The notes under the pieces: generated by a model | Told to the model about the DNA's origin: nothing | Database searches by the model: none | Seen by the model: the letters and a program-made list of their open reading frames with translations, nothing else | Shown here: in pieces, positions 41,550 to 50,488 of the stretch | How the letters are laid out: the number at the start of each line of letters is the position of its first letter | Position numbering within the stretch: position 1 is the stretch's first letter | Position numbers and translations under genes: made by a program | Source of the DNA: Fibrisoma limi BUZ 3 | Lineage (GTDB): Bacteria > Bacteroidota > Bacteroidia > Cytophagales > Spirosomataceae | Length of the DNA stretch: 64,000 nucleotides | Direction: 5' to 3' | Assembly (NCBI RefSeq): GCF_000296815.2 | Contig: NZ_CAIT01000009.1 | Span: 1,426,001-1,490,000 of the forward strand

Positions 41550-42434
41550 ATGGAGTTTTGGGGTGACGAACAATTCGCCTTTTTCGAGAGCATACTGTTT
41601 CTCGCCTTAGGCCAGCCAGTCGACGTACTGGAAACCCAGTTCCTGTCGGGGGGCGACATTAATATGGCCGCGCGGGTATTTTCGTCCGAGGGCGTATTTT
41701 TTGTAAAGTGGAATCAGACGCCTGCGTCGAACACCATGTTCGAGACTGAAGCGTGGGGGCTTGATCTCCTCCGGAGAACGGACGCACTGTTCATTCCACG
41801 CGTAATTGGGTACGGTCAGCAGCTCGACAAATCGTACCTGATTCTGGAGTATATTGAATCTGGTCAGCTCCAGAAAAACTATTGGGAGAACCTGGGTCAG
41901 TCGCTGGCGCTGTTGCATTCGCATACTCAGCCTAAATTTGGGCTGGCGTTTGATAACTACATTGGTTCACTGCCGCAATCGAATACACCCACCGCCAGCG
42001 GCTTCGATTTCTTTTTCGATCAACGGCTTCTGCCGCAGGCGGGTATGGCTCTGTACAAAGGACTACTGCCGAAAGAGATGTATGACGCGCTGCTTCGACT
42101 TCGTGAACGCCTGCCTGATCTCCTGCCCAGCGAACGCCCCGCGCTCCTGCATGGAGACCTGTGGTCAGGTAACGTATTAGTGACGGAAGATGGACAGCCA
42201 GCGCTGATCGATCCGGCTGTCTACTACGGCTTCAGAGAAGCGGAACTGGCTTTTACAAAACTGTTCGGCGGCTTTGACCAACGGTTTTATGACGCCTACG
42301 ATGAGTCTTTTCCGCTCGAAGATGGGTTCGACGAGCGGATCTCGATCTATAATCTTTATCCGCTGCTTGTTCATACCAATCTGTTTGGATCGGGCTACGT
42401 CAGTGGAGTTGAACGGATACTTAAACAGTTTTAA
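41550..42434 (+). CDS. Fructosamine kinase family protein
   Basis: The 294-residue protein matches the fructosamine/ketosamine-3-kinase family. It shows VLETQFLSGGDINMAARVFS, FFVKWNQTP (ATP-binding Lys), MFETEAWGLDLLR, then the phosphotransferase motif LLHGDLWSGNVL and the metal-binding DPAVYYGFREAELAF. It would phosphorylate sugars attached to amines, promoting deglycation. It may act on free or protein-bound ribulosamines. The next gene on the strand is a DEAD-box helicase 40 bases downstream, probably co-transcribed but functionally unrelated. Confidence 0.93.
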   Translation: MEFWGDEQFAFFESILFLALGQPVDVLETQFLSGGDINMAARVFSSEGVFFVKWNQTPASNTMFETEAWGLDLLRRTDALFIPRVIGYGQQLDKSYLILEYIESGQLQKNYWENLGQSLALLHSHTQPKFGLAFDNYIGSLPQSNTPTASGFDFFFDQRLLPQAGMALYKGLLPKEMYDALLRLRERLPDLLPSERPALLHGDLWSGNVLVTEDGQPALIDPAVYYGFREAELAFTKLFGGFDQRFYDAYDESFPLEDGFDERISIYNLYPLLVHTNLFGSGYVSGVERILKQF

Positions 42435-42474
42435 TGATCAGGCAGGCGATAAGCCGTCTGGTATCAAGCATTTT

Positions 42475-43902
42475 ATGGACATTACTTCCTTCGAAGACTT
42501 TGCCTTAAATCGTCAGTTGCTCAATGCGATTGCTGATCTTGGCTATGATCAACCAACGCCAATTCAGCAGAAAACGATTCCACTGATTCTGGGCAACCAC
42601 GACGTATTAGGCATCGCGCAGACCGGTACGGGTAAAACGGCCGCTTACGTTTTACCCCTGCTCATGAAGATTAAATATGCGCAGGGCGTTCGGCCACGGG
42701 CGCTGATCCTGGCCCCAACCCGCGAACTGGTCATGCAGATCAACGAGGCCATTGCTCAGTTGGCTAAGTATACCGACCTTCGGCATGTTGCTCTTTACGG
42801 CGGCCTCGGCCCGAAAACTCAGATTGAAACCTTGCAGAAAGGCGTCGACATCATCGTAGCCACTCCGGGGCGATTCATGGACCTGTATCGGCTGGGCGAG
42901 CTCCCCACAAAGGAAATCAAGACGATGGTGCTCGACGAAGCCGACAAGATGATGGATATGGGCTTCATGCCACAGATCCGGAGTATCCTGGAGGTGATAC
43001 CCACCAAGCGGCAGAACCTGCTGTTTTCGGCCACCTTCGGTGAGCGGGTAGAGCGGCTATCGGGTGAGTTTCTGGAAGCACCTATCCGGGTAGAAGTGAC
43101 ACCTCAGGCTTCCACCGCCGACATGGTGAGCCAGGTGATCTACGAAGTCCCGAATTTTCGTACTAAAATAAATTTGCTTGGTTATCTTATTAATGATGAA
43201 GCGTTTCAGCGAGTGATCGTTTTTGCCAGGACGAAACAGACGGCCGAGAATATTTATAAATTTCTGTCCCGAAAGGTCGTAGAAGACGACCGCATTAAGG
43301 TTATTCATGCGAATAAAGGGCAGAATACGCGCATCAATGCCATGGAAGCCTTCAAGGAAGGAAATATTCGGGTGCTGGTGGCAACGGACGTAGCGGCTCG
43401 TGGCATTGATGTCGCCGAGGTCAGCCATGTCATAAACTTCGACGTTCCGCTGATTTACGAAGACTACGTACACCGGATCGGTCGCACAGGCCGAGCCAAT
43501 AAAACAGGGCAGGCCATTACGTTCGTGACGATGTCGGAGGAATACCACGTTAAGAAGATCGAAAAAATCATTCGAATGTCGGTGCCTCACGAACCAATTC
43601 CGGCTGATGTAGAAATTACCGAAACACCTTTTGACGAACGCCAGGCGATGCTTCGAGAAATAGACGAGCAGCGTCGAAAAGAGGACCCAACATTTCAGGG
43701 TGCCTTTCACGAAAAAAAGGAGAAAAATCTGCCTGCCGGGAAAAGCCGGTCAAAGCCAGGAACAAAAGCTACTTCTTCCGCTAAAAAGCGCCCGCAAACC
43801 ACTGGTAGCCAGTTTGGTAGTTCCAAGTCCCGGCCTGGCGGGCCGGCTGGTCGCCGAACGACTTCCGCAAAGCGATCAGGACCACGCGGAGGCCGTCGGT
43901 AA
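42475..43902 (+). CDS. DEAD-box RNA helicase (RhlE-like)
   Basis: The 475-residue helicase has the full motif series: Q motif (FEDFALNRQLLNAI, PTPIQQKTIP), I AQTGTGKT, Ia PTRELV, Ib TPGR, II DEAD, III SAT, IV VIVFARTK, V ATDVAARGID and VI HRIGRTGR. The C-terminal ~90 residues are rich in Lys, Arg, Gly and Ser (RSKPGTKATSSAKKRPQ...), an RNA-binding tail. It remodels structured RNA in ribosome assembly or mRNA decay. The ATG at 42475 (MDITSFEDFA) is the family start; the frame opens inside the upstream kinase gene but has no helicase sequence there. Confidence 0.95.
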   Translation: MDITSFEDFALNRQLLNAIADLGYDQPTPIQQKTIPLILGNHDVLGIAQTGTGKTAAYVLPLLMKIKYAQGVRPRALILAPTRELVMQINEAIAQLAKYTDLRHVALYGGLGPKTQIETLQKGVDIIVATPGRFMDLYRLGELPTKEIKTMVLDEADKMMDMGFMPQIRSILEVIPTKRQNLLFSATFGERVERLSGEFLEAPIRVEVTPQASTADMVSQVIYEVPNFRTKINLLGYLINDEAFQRVIVFARTKQTAENIYKFLSRKVVEDDRIKVIHANKGQNTRINAMEAFKEGNIRVLVATDVAARGIDVAEVSHVINFDVPLIYEDYVHRIGRTGRANKTGQAITFVTMSEEYHVKKIEKIIRMSVPHEPIPADVEITETPFDERQAMLREIDEQRRKEDPTFQGAFHEKKEKNLPAGKSRSKPGTKATSSAKKRPQTTGSQFGSSKSRPGGPAGRRTTSAKRSGPRGGRR

Positions 43903-43966
43903 TTCGCTGGTAATGTACTAACTTGGCCACCCATTCGTTTTACCGAAACAGTACCACGATTGTGTG

Positions 43967-44782
43967 ATGCGTATGCTTGTTCGGAAAAATCTGTTACAAT
44001 GGAGTTTGGTTGTGTTACCGCTGCTTTCAGCCGCTCAGCCAACTCAGCTAATTACGTCGGCTCGTCCTAATGCGGATCGGTCGGCGGATTCGGCAGGACG
44101 GAGTGCATCTGAACATCAATTTATTGACGGAAAAGCAACCGAATCAGCCGCCGACGCTACCGAAAGCCAGGAAGCCATTAACATACTCCCTCTTTTCGGC
44201 GAGCGGGCCAAAACAGCCGCTCAGGTTGACTACGAAGTGCACTTCCTTAATGATTGCGATCAAAACTTTACCAGCCGCGAGGAAGCCAGCAAGTTTTTTG
44301 CCGACCGGGGGTGGGATTATATTACAGATGGCCAGCTCGATACGGCCGCCTACCGCTTCAATTTAGCCTGGTTGCTGAACCACAACAACGTCGATGCCTA
44401 TTGGGGCCTGGGAGTAGTTTGTTATCAGAAAGAGAAATTGCCCGATGCTATCCGAATGCTGAAACGTGGCCTTACGGTAGCCGATTCTAACGTCGTTCTG
44501 ATGACTGACCTCGCTACTGTACAGATTAAGCACTACCAGGCTAAGCAGCAGAAAGACGATCTAAGCGAAGCCGAGCAACATCTGCTAAAAGCCGTTGCGA
44601 TTAGCCCGCGCAGCGCCGATTCGTATCAGAAACTTTCGCTGGTTAACTACATGAAAGGCGACTACAACAAGGCCTGGGACTATCTGCATCAAGCCCGAAG
44701 CCTCGACCTGTCGGCTATTGACCTGACGTTTCTGAACGATCTGCTGGCTCGTCACCCCGATCCGAAGGGTGTTTTTAAATAA
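43967..44782 (+). CDS. Exported TPR-repeat protein
   Basis: The 271-residue product has a signal peptide (LLQWSLVVLPLLSAAQ) and a disordered stretch of about 60 residues. Three TPR-like helical pairs follow at about 110-250 (AAYRFNLAWLLNHNNVDAYWG, KLPDAIRMLKRGLTVAD, SADSYQKLSLVNYMKGDYNK). TPR arrays bind partner proteins; no partner is evident. The start could be 43967 or 43973 (both ATG), with an in-frame GTG at 43964. It converges with the MORN-type gene, with only 3 bases between stops. Confidence 0.8.
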   Translation: MRMLVRKNLLQWSLVVLPLLSAAQPTQLITSARPNADRSADSAGRSASEHQFIDGKATESAADATESQEAINILPLFGERAKTAAQVDYEVHFLNDCDQNFTSREEASKFFADRGWDYITDGQLDTAAYRFNLAWLLNHNNVDAYWGLGVVCYQKEKLPDAIRMLKRGLTVADSNVVLMTDLATVQIKHYQAKQQKDDLSEAEQHLLKAVAISPRSADSYQKLSLVNYMKGDYNKAWDYLHQARSLDLSAIDLTFLNDLLARHPDPKGVFK

Positions 44783-44785
44783 ACC

Positions 44786-45796
44786 TCAATTGTCGGTCTC
44801 TTCCTCTTCTACGACTTTCTCCTTGGGTCGCTCGTAAATCACTTTTCCCTTTTCGTCCCACTCGGTGATGACGTACGGTTCGAACTCCGTATCCCATTGA
44901 TCACGGGCATATTGCGTGAGCTTCCGGCGCCGGCGACCAACCTGATTGGTTGGGTAATACTCTGTCCAGCGGCCAACTTTTACCCCGTTTTCGTATTTTC
45001 CTTCTTCGGACAGCAACCCGTTTTCATGAAAGGCCATGTACGTACCCTGAACTTTACCGTATTCAATAGGTATGATTTCCTTTACATTCTTGTGGGCTGA
45101 ATCGTGGTACGTAACACGGGAGTCAGCAGGAATTCCCCGATACCAGCGGGATTTGTCGATGAGCATAAACTTGGCGTCATACCGCTCCCAACGCCCATCT
45201 TTCATGCCGACGTAATAGAACCCTTCCTCGATCAGTTCACCGTTCTGAAAACGTTTATATGGTCCGTGCAGTAATAGACCTTCTCCCTGATCGCGGGGAA
45301 CGGCATTGGTTACACGCCCGGATTTCTGATAGTAACGATACACATCCTTGACATAAGGCATCGGTTTCTGATCGTTATTACGTAGCACGTAGAACTCTTC
45401 TACAACGGTCCGGTCGCCACTACCAAACTTCGTATAGGCTTTCACCATCGGCAGGCCTTCGTACTCCGTTTTTAATAGTTTTTTCTTCGATTTTTTCTCG
45501 CTACGTTTTTTTTTGAATTCCTTTAGTTTTAACCCCAGATCCTGGACACTCCCTAACGCCGAGCCGTCGCCACTGGATTTTTCGAGACCAAGCGACTGCA
45601 TAGACGGCAAACCAAGCGTAGTTAAGGATGATGGAACGGACGAAAACGGTGGTGCCGGCGCTCCCGAGGGCTCTAAAACTGGTTTCGATGCCGTTGTCAA
45701 CGAAGCTGGCTGCGTTGTCTGGCCAAAAACTTTTGTTACCAATACTACAGATAACAAAACCGGTATTGCCTTGATTTTAAATACGGATACAAACAT
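44786..45796 (-). CDS. Exported protein with MORN/YwqK-like repeats
   Basis: The 336-residue product has an N-terminal signal (AIPVLLSVVLVTKVFG), a Pro/Ser/Thr linker and a basic run (KEFKKKRSEKKSKKKLL). A repeat region at about 150-300 has MORN-like units: GPYKRFQNGELIEEGFYYVG, DGRWERYDA, GTYMAFHENGLLSEEGKY and VGRWTEYYPTN. The end is acidic. MORN/YwqK-type proteins form extended beta-hairpin ribbons that bind lipids or proteins; many are exported in Bacteroidota. The function is unknown. I used the ATG at 45796 over a TTG at 45808. Confidence 0.8.
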   Translation of the reverse strand: MFVSVFKIKAIPVLLSVVLVTKVFGQTTQPASLTTASKPVLEPSGAPAPPFSSVPSSLTTLGLPSMQSLGLEKSSGDGSALGSVQDLGLKLKEFKKKRSEKKSKKKLLKTEYEGLPMVKAYTKFGSGDRTVVEEFYVLRNNDQKPMPYVKDVYRYYQKSGRVTNAVPRDQGEGLLLHGPYKRFQNGELIEEGFYYVGMKDGRWERYDAKFMLIDKSRWYRGIPADSRVTYHDSAHKNVKEIIPIEYGKVQGTYMAFHENGLLSEEGKYENGVKVGRWTEYYPTNQVGRRRRKLTQYARDQWDTEFEPYVITEWDEKGKVIYERPKEKVVEEEETDN

Positions 45797-45923
45797 AAAA
45801 AAGGGCAAACGATTGATGCCTGAAGTTTGTTAGCTTTGCAACGCTTTACTAAGCGGTATTATTTTGTACTACTTGTCTGTCGGACAACGCCGTTCGGCAT
45901 TATAACATACCTTTTACACAGCC

Positions 45924-46865
45924 GTGGAAAAACAGGCCCGTATTTATGTCGCCGGACACCGGGGTATGGTGGGTTCGGCCATTGTCCGTAAACTTCAAGC
46001 CGAAGGTTATTCCAATATCATCATCCGTACTTCGTCGGAACTGGACCTGCGCAATCAGGCGGCCGTAGCCGACTTTTTCGCCGACGAACAACCTGAGTAC
46101 GTATTTCTGGCTGCGGCCAAGGTTGGCGGCATTCTGGCCAACAACATCTACCGTGCCGAATTCTTGTACGACAATCTGATGATTGAATCCAATATCATTC
46201 ACTCGTCATACAAATCGGGCGTTAAGAAGTTGCTGTTCCTTGGCTCATCGTGCATTTATCCCAAGCTGGCCCCCCAGCCATTAAAGGAGGAATACTTGCT
46301 CAGCGGTTACCTTGAACCGACCAATGAACCATACGCCATAGCCAAAATTACGGGAATAAAACTTTGCGAAGCGTATCGCAGTCAATACGGTTGTAATTTT
46401 ATTTCGGCAATGCCTACGAATCTGTACGGTCCCAACGACAATTATGACCTGCAGGGATCGCACGTACTGCCGGCCCTGATCCGTAAGTTTCACGAGGCTA
46501 AATTGAACGGTCAGTCAAGCGTAGAAGTGTGGGGCACCGGGGCTCCCCGACGTGAGTTTTTGCATGCCGACGATCTCGCCGATGCCTGCTTCTTCCTGAT
46601 GCAGCATTACAACGACGATCTGTTTGTAAACGTCGGTACGGGCGAAGACGTTACCATCCGCGAGCTGGCTGAATTGGTTAAAGAAACGGTCGGTTATGAA
46701 GGTGATCTGTACTGGAATACTGAAAAACCCGATGGCACCCCGCGTAAGCTGATGGACGTGTCACGCCTGCACACCTTGGGCTGGAAGCACAAGACCGCCC
46801 TCAGACAAGGTCTCGAAATGACGTACCAGGACTTTCTGGCGAACGAGGTCTTATACGTTGAATAG
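45924..46865 (+). CDS. fcl: GDP-L-fucose synthase
   Basis: This 313-residue short-chain dehydrogenase does the epimerisation and reduction that turn GDP-4-keto-6-deoxymannose into GDP-L-fucose for surface glycans. It shows [42 protein letters not shown] (catalytic Ser), the YAIAK motif and [24 protein letters not shown]. The start is GTG at 45924 (GTGGAAAAACAG), which gives the family N-terminus. No gmd partner gene is in the window; the neighbours are glycan-related (NeuD-like acyltransferase, glycosyltransferase). Confidence 0.96.
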   Translation: MEKQARIYVAGHRGMVGSAIVRKLQAEGYSNIIIRTSSELDLRNQAAVADFFADEQPEYVFLAAAKVGGILANNIYRAEFLYDNLMIESNIIHSSYKSGVKKLLFLGSSCIYPKLAPQPLKEEYLLSGYLEPTNEPYAIAKITGIKLCEAYRSQYGCNFISAMPTNLYGPNDNYDLQGSHVLPALIRKFHEAKLNGQSSVEVWGTGAPRREFLHADDLADACFFLMQHYNDDLFVNVGTGEDVTIRELAELVKETVGYEGDLYWNTEKPDGTPRKLMDVSRLHTLGWKHKTALRQGLEMTYQDFLANEVLYVE

Positions 46866-46870
46866 TATTT

Positions 46871-46920
46871 GCTGCCGATTACACGGATTACCACGCTGTG
46901 AAACCCGCGTAATCGGCAAC
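46871..46920. repeat. Hairpin of the GATTACACGGAT word family between convergent genes
   Basis: TGCCGATTAC (46873-46882) pairs with GTAATCGGCA (46909-46918), with imperfect extension through ACGG...CCGC. The loop holds ATTACCACGCTGTGAAAC. The vocabulary resembles the hairpin at 31500-31558. It sits between fcl and the NeuD-like gene and may terminate both. Confidence 0.55.
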
Positions 46921-46927
46921 CATGTCC

Positions 46928-47560
46928 TTAGATAGGTCTGGCTGGGTTACCAAATACGGTTGCGTTGGCCGCAACGCTCTCCACAACAACCGACCCTGCT
47001 CCTATCCGGGCATTCTTGCCGATTGTTACACCGGCTACGATCGTTACGCCCGTCCCGATAAAAGCTCCTTCTTCAATTGTAACTCCACTATTGATAAGGC
47101 TTCCTGCGCCCACAAGGACGTAATCGCCGAGCTTTGCCTGGCTTTCCACTATAACTCCTGACTGAATGATGCAGTGCTGGCCAATTTCGGAGAAGGGATT
47201 GATAACAACCCGGGCCGCAATCAGATTTCCGTGACCGAGGCCAGCGGTGGCCGAAACAACAGCCGTATCGTGGATGGCATTAACGGGCTGCACCTTACGG
47301 CGCTCGTTCAGCATTTTGACCAGTTGTTTTCGAACCCGAGTGTCACTGATTGCAATAAACGCTTCACATTTCTGCCCGATAAGTTTCAGGAAGCCGTCAT
47401 CGTCGGTTTCGCCAAGCACCGAGACATCTCCAAACTCCTTTCCGTGCAGTTCCTTATTATCATCCAAAAAACCATACACCACAACCTGATTGCGCTGAAA
47501 TATGTCCAAGGCTGTCACGCCCAGACTCCCGGCACCAAAAATGAGCACTGGATTTTCCAT
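46928..47560 (-). CDS. NeuD/PglD-like sugar O- or N-acyltransferase
   Basis: The 210-residue protein has an N-terminal Rossmann-like domain (PVLIFGAGSLGVTALDIF, YGFLDDNKELHGKEFGD). A left-handed beta-helix of hexapeptide repeats follows (NLIAARVVINPFSEIGQHCI, GVTIEEGAFIGTGVTIVAGVT). This is the trimeric acyltransferase layout of NeuD, PglD and PerB, which transfer acetyl from acetyl-CoA to a nucleotide sugar. The specific sugar is unknown. The location beside fcl suggests a surface-glycan role. It is divergent from the LpxH-like gene. Confidence 0.9.
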   Translation of the reverse strand: MENPVLIFGAGSLGVTALDIFQRNQVVVYGFLDDNKELHGKEFGDVSVLGETDDDGFLKLIGQKCEAFIAISDTRVRKQLVKMLNERRKVQPVNAIHDTAVVSATAGLGHGNLIAARVVINPFSEIGQHCIIQSGVIVESQAKLGDYVLVGAGSLINSGVTIEEGAFIGTGVTIVAGVTIGKNARIGAGSVVVESVAANATVFGNPARPI

Positions 47561-47672
47561 TGTACTTTGATTATTAAGTCAGTATGAACACTTATGCGTT
47601 TAGATCGCTATAGTTCGCAATTTGGTAACAATGTGATAAACACTACTTCATTTATGGACTATAAATTCGTTC

Positions 47673-48506
47673 ATGAAATCAAGTACGCAATTTCGCACTA
47701 TTGTACTTTCCGACATTCACCTCGGAACGGCTGGATCGAAAGCAAAAGAAGCCACCGAGTTTCTGCGTAACTACTCCTGCCAGAAACTAATTCTCAACGG
47801 CGACATCATTGACGGCTGGCAACTCAAACAATACGGCACCTGGAAGAAAAAGCACACCGCTTTTTTTAAAACCGTTTTAAAGCAAATAGTTCGTTACAAC
47901 ACCAAGGTAATATACCTGCGCGGTAACCACGATGACTTTCTGGATCAGGTGATGCCCCTGAAAGTTGGTAAGAACTTTTCCATACGTAAAGATTATATTC
48001 TCAACTCCGGTAATCGCAAACTGTACGTCACCCACGGTGATGTGTTTGATTCGATTACGTCGCAGATGAAGTGGCTGGCCTATTTAGGCGATCTGGGGTA
48101 TACATTCCTGCTCTGGGTTAACAAGTTTTACAATCAGTATCGGACCTGGCGGGGACTGCCCTACTATTCGCTTTCGCAGCAGATCAAAAAGCGTATCAAG
48201 CAGGCGGTCAGCTACATTTCCGACTTCGAACAGAAACTGACCGAACTGGCCCGCGCCCGCGGCTGTGATGGTATCATTTGCGGTCATATTCACCAACCTG
48301 CCATTCACGAGTTCGACGGGATTGTGTACATGAATTCCGGCGACTGGGTTGAATCCCTGAGTGCATTGGTTGAAGACCACGACGGCAACTGGAGCCTTCT
48401 GTACTACACCTCCGATCTGGCCGAAGAGAACGAGACTGAGGAGGTACGACCTAAAAAGAAGACGAAGCACATCGGCGAACCTGAGTTTGCGCTTCGTGTT
48501 GCTTAA
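47673..48506 (+). CDS. LpxH-like metallophosphoesterase (UDP-2,3-diacylglucosamine diphosphatase family)
   Basis: The 277-residue protein has the five metallophosphoesterase blocks: LSDIHLG, NGDIIDGW, LRGNHDDF, VTHGDVFD and CGHIHQPAIHEF. GDIIDGW with GNHDDF and the aromatic-rich helical insert (YTFLLWVNKFYNQYRTWRG) put it in the LpxH-related UDP-2,3-diacylglucosamine hydrolase group, which makes lipid X in lipid A synthesis. Whether it is the primary lipid A enzyme or a paralogue cannot be decided. It probably shares a transcript with the glycosyltransferase gene 12 bases downstream. Confidence 0.9.
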   Translation: MKSSTQFRTIVLSDIHLGTAGSKAKEATEFLRNYSCQKLILNGDIIDGWQLKQYGTWKKKHTAFFKTVLKQIVRYNTKVIYLRGNHDDFLDQVMPLKVGKNFSIRKDYILNSGNRKLYVTHGDVFDSITSQMKWLAYLGDLGYTFLLWVNKFYNQYRTWRGLPYYSLSQQIKKRIKQAVSYISDFEQKLTELARARGCDGIICGHIHQPAIHEFDGIVYMNSGDWVESLSALVEDHDGNWSLLYYTSDLAEENETEEVRPKKKTKHIGEPEFALRVA

Positions 48507-48518
48507 TTCCTTCCAATT

Positions 48519-49664
48519 ATGCGTGTACTTTTTTTAGTGCAGGGCGAAGGCCGGGGTCATCTGACGCAGGCTTTATCGCTGGCGCAAATTCTGAATACGG
48601 CCGGTCATGACGTGATTGGCGCTCTGGTAGGTGTAACCGAAGAGCGGCCCGTTCCTGCGTTTTTCAGCGAACAGTTTAAAGCGCCTATTACGCCCATATT
48701 TAGTCCTGGGCTGGTTTACAATGCAGGTACAAACGAGCTGGAGCCTTTTAAAACAACGGTTCAGGCAATACGGTATGCCAGGCCCTTCTGGAAGAGCATT
48801 CGGCAGGTCCATACATTCATCGAATCGCACCGCCCCGATGTTGTCGTAAATTTTTACGAGATGCTGGGAGGCTTAACTTATGCGCTGCTACGTCCGTCGG
48901 TGCCGATGGTTTGTATTGCCCACCAGTATCTCTCGTTCCACCCTGATTTTCCGTTCCCGCGTCGGCGGTGGTTCGATCGTCTCGTTTTCAAAGTCAACTC
49001 CCGGCTGACGGCTCTCGGTGCCACTGAGCTACTAGCCCTATCGTTCGATAAGCAAGCGAACGTACCTACTCAGCGGCTGCGCGTAGTCCCGCCCCTGCTT
49101 CGCCAGGAGGTTACCCAACGCAAACCTGTTACGGAGCCCTTCCTGCTTGCTTACGTCACGCAGGCCGGCCTAAAGGTTGAACTGGAGAAAGCCCATCAAA
49201 AGCACCCTGATGTTCGAATTGAAGGCTTTCATGGAGGAGTTAAACACCCCGACGAGCCCGTCGATGCGACCTTGACGTATCACGCTATTAACGGAAAGCG
49301 CTTCCTCGACTTTATGGAACGCTGCACGGCAATTGTCACGACGGCCGGTTTTGAATCCGTTTGTGAAGCGCTTTACCTGGGTAAGCCTGCACTGATGATT
49401 CCACAGCCAAACCATTACGAACAGGCCTGCAATGCACTGGATGGCCAGCGGGCGGGCGTAGGAATCGCGGCTGATCGCTTTGAACTGGATCAACTCCTAG
49501 CCTACCTACCAACGCACAATCCGGCCGTCAGCGAGCGTTTTCGGGCCTGGCATGCACAGGGATACTATATGTTCCTGGGAGCACTCCATCGGGTTGTAAT
49601 GAAGAATACGACATCCACTGGTGGCTTCTTCTGGCCACGGCTTACCCGACTTCTACGTTCCTGA
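48519..49664 (+). CDS. GT-B glycosyltransferase-like protein (MurG/MJ1255-like)
   Basis: The 381-residue protein begins MRVLFLVQGEGRGHLTQALS, the glycine/His loop of GT-B enzymes related to MurG and to the Glyco_trans_1_3 (MJ1255) group. The donor-binding half includes ERCTAIVTTAGFESVCEALYL and GKPALMIPQPNHYEQACNAL, a close match to the nucleotide-sugar site of this fold. Acceptor and donor are unknown. Its position right after the LpxH-like gene suggests a glycolipid or envelope-glycan step. The last 12 bases overlap the convergent reductase-like gene. Confidence 0.88.
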   Translation: MRVLFLVQGEGRGHLTQALSLAQILNTAGHDVIGALVGVTEERPVPAFFSEQFKAPITPIFSPGLVYNAGTNELEPFKTTVQAIRYARPFWKSIRQVHTFIESHRPDVVVNFYEMLGGLTYALLRPSVPMVCIAHQYLSFHPDFPFPRRRWFDRLVFKVNSRLTALGATELLALSFDKQANVPTQRLRVVPPLLRQEVTQRKPVTEPFLLAYVTQAGLKVELEKAHQKHPDVRIEGFHGGVKHPDEPVDATLTYHAINGKRFLDFMERCTAIVTTAGFESVCEALYLGKPALMIPQPNHYEQACNALDGQRAGVGIAADRFELDQLLAYLPTHNPAVSERFRAWHAQGYYMFLGALHRVVMKNTTSTGGFFWPRLTRLLRS

Positions 49665-50483
49665 ACTATACAGAAAATCTAATGGGTCAGGAAAGGCGAA
49701 TTCATAGCCTATAGTCTGAATTAGCCTCTCTACGGCGATAACTTTGTATGGAAGAGGTTCTGGCGGTTCAACGAATGTGGGTAGCTCATAATTAAAATCT
49801 GAGCAGCTTTTTCGGTATATAGACTCCCGCGTCGGATGAAGTGGTGCCACGGAATTGAAAACTCCTGTCTGACCTTGCTCGATCAGCATCGCCAAAATGC
49901 CGACGGCATCGTCGCGGTGGAGATAGTTAACCGGAATAGAGCCCGTATCGACGGTCTTACCGGCAACGTATTTCCCCGGAATACGATCGTAGCCCATTAA
50001 GCCACCACACCGCACAACTGTGACCGTCCGTTTCGGGGATAAAGCCTGAATTGTTTGTTCGGCCTGTACCAACGCTGGGGCGGCTGACTGGTCCGGCCCG
50101 GTAACATCTTCTTCTCGAACCTCCCGACTTAATTCGGGATATACCGACGTTGAACTAACATATAAAACTTGCTGTACCGACGATTCTTTTAAGGCATTGT
50201 ACAGGTGTAGTACTTGCTGCGGGTGAAAATTTTCACCCATTTTCCCTGCTTTTGGCGGTATATTAATCACAACCGTATCCGCTTCCAGTAGATAACTTAA
50301 GTCTCCCTCTGGATGTGGCTGCAACAGTAACTGATGCGCATCAATTCCCTTCTGACGTAGCTTCAGCAGCTTTGTCTCGGACGTTGTACTGCCTTTGACA
50401 TGGTGCCCCTGCGTCAGCAATTTTTGAGCGAGCGGTGCGCCCAACCACCCGCAGCCAATAACAGCTATTGTTCTTATTTCCAC
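49653..50483 (-). CDS. NAD(P)-binding SDR-type protein (YeeZ-like)
   Basis: The 276-residue protein has an N-terminal dinucleotide-binding motif (IAVIGCGWLGAPLAQKLL). An atypical extended-SDR body follows: VVINIPPKAGKMG, VLYVSSTSVYPELSREV with a Ser/Tyr active-site region, VVRCGGLMGYDRIPGKYVA, VNYLHRDDAVGILAMLIE. It fits the YeeZ-like group of NAD-dependent epimerase homologues, whose substrates are unknown. The start is GTG at 50483. It converges with the glycosyltransferase and lies 5 bases downstream of the envelope gene of the second ECF group, probably as part of that transcript. Confidence 0.85.
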   Translation of the reverse strand: MEIRTIAVIGCGWLGAPLAQKLLTQGHHVKGSTTSETKLLKLRQKGIDAHQLLLQPHPEGDLSYLLEADTVVINIPPKAGKMGENFHPQQVLHLYNALKESSVQQVLYVSSTSVYPELSREVREEDVTGPDQSAAPALVQAEQTIQALSPKRTVTVVRCGGLMGYDRIPGKYVAGKTVDTGSIPVNYLHRDDAVGILAMLIEQGQTGVFNSVAPLHPTRESIYRKSCSDFNYELPTFVEPPEPLPYKVIAVERLIQTIGYEFAFPDPLDFLYSSGT

Positions 50484-50488
50484 ACGAT

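Noticed and set aside
40240-42434. anmK and the fructosamine-kinase homologue as a joint sugar-salvage unit
   Set aside because: They are divergent with separate neighbours, and the substrates are chemically unrelated. Proximity alone is weak evidence.
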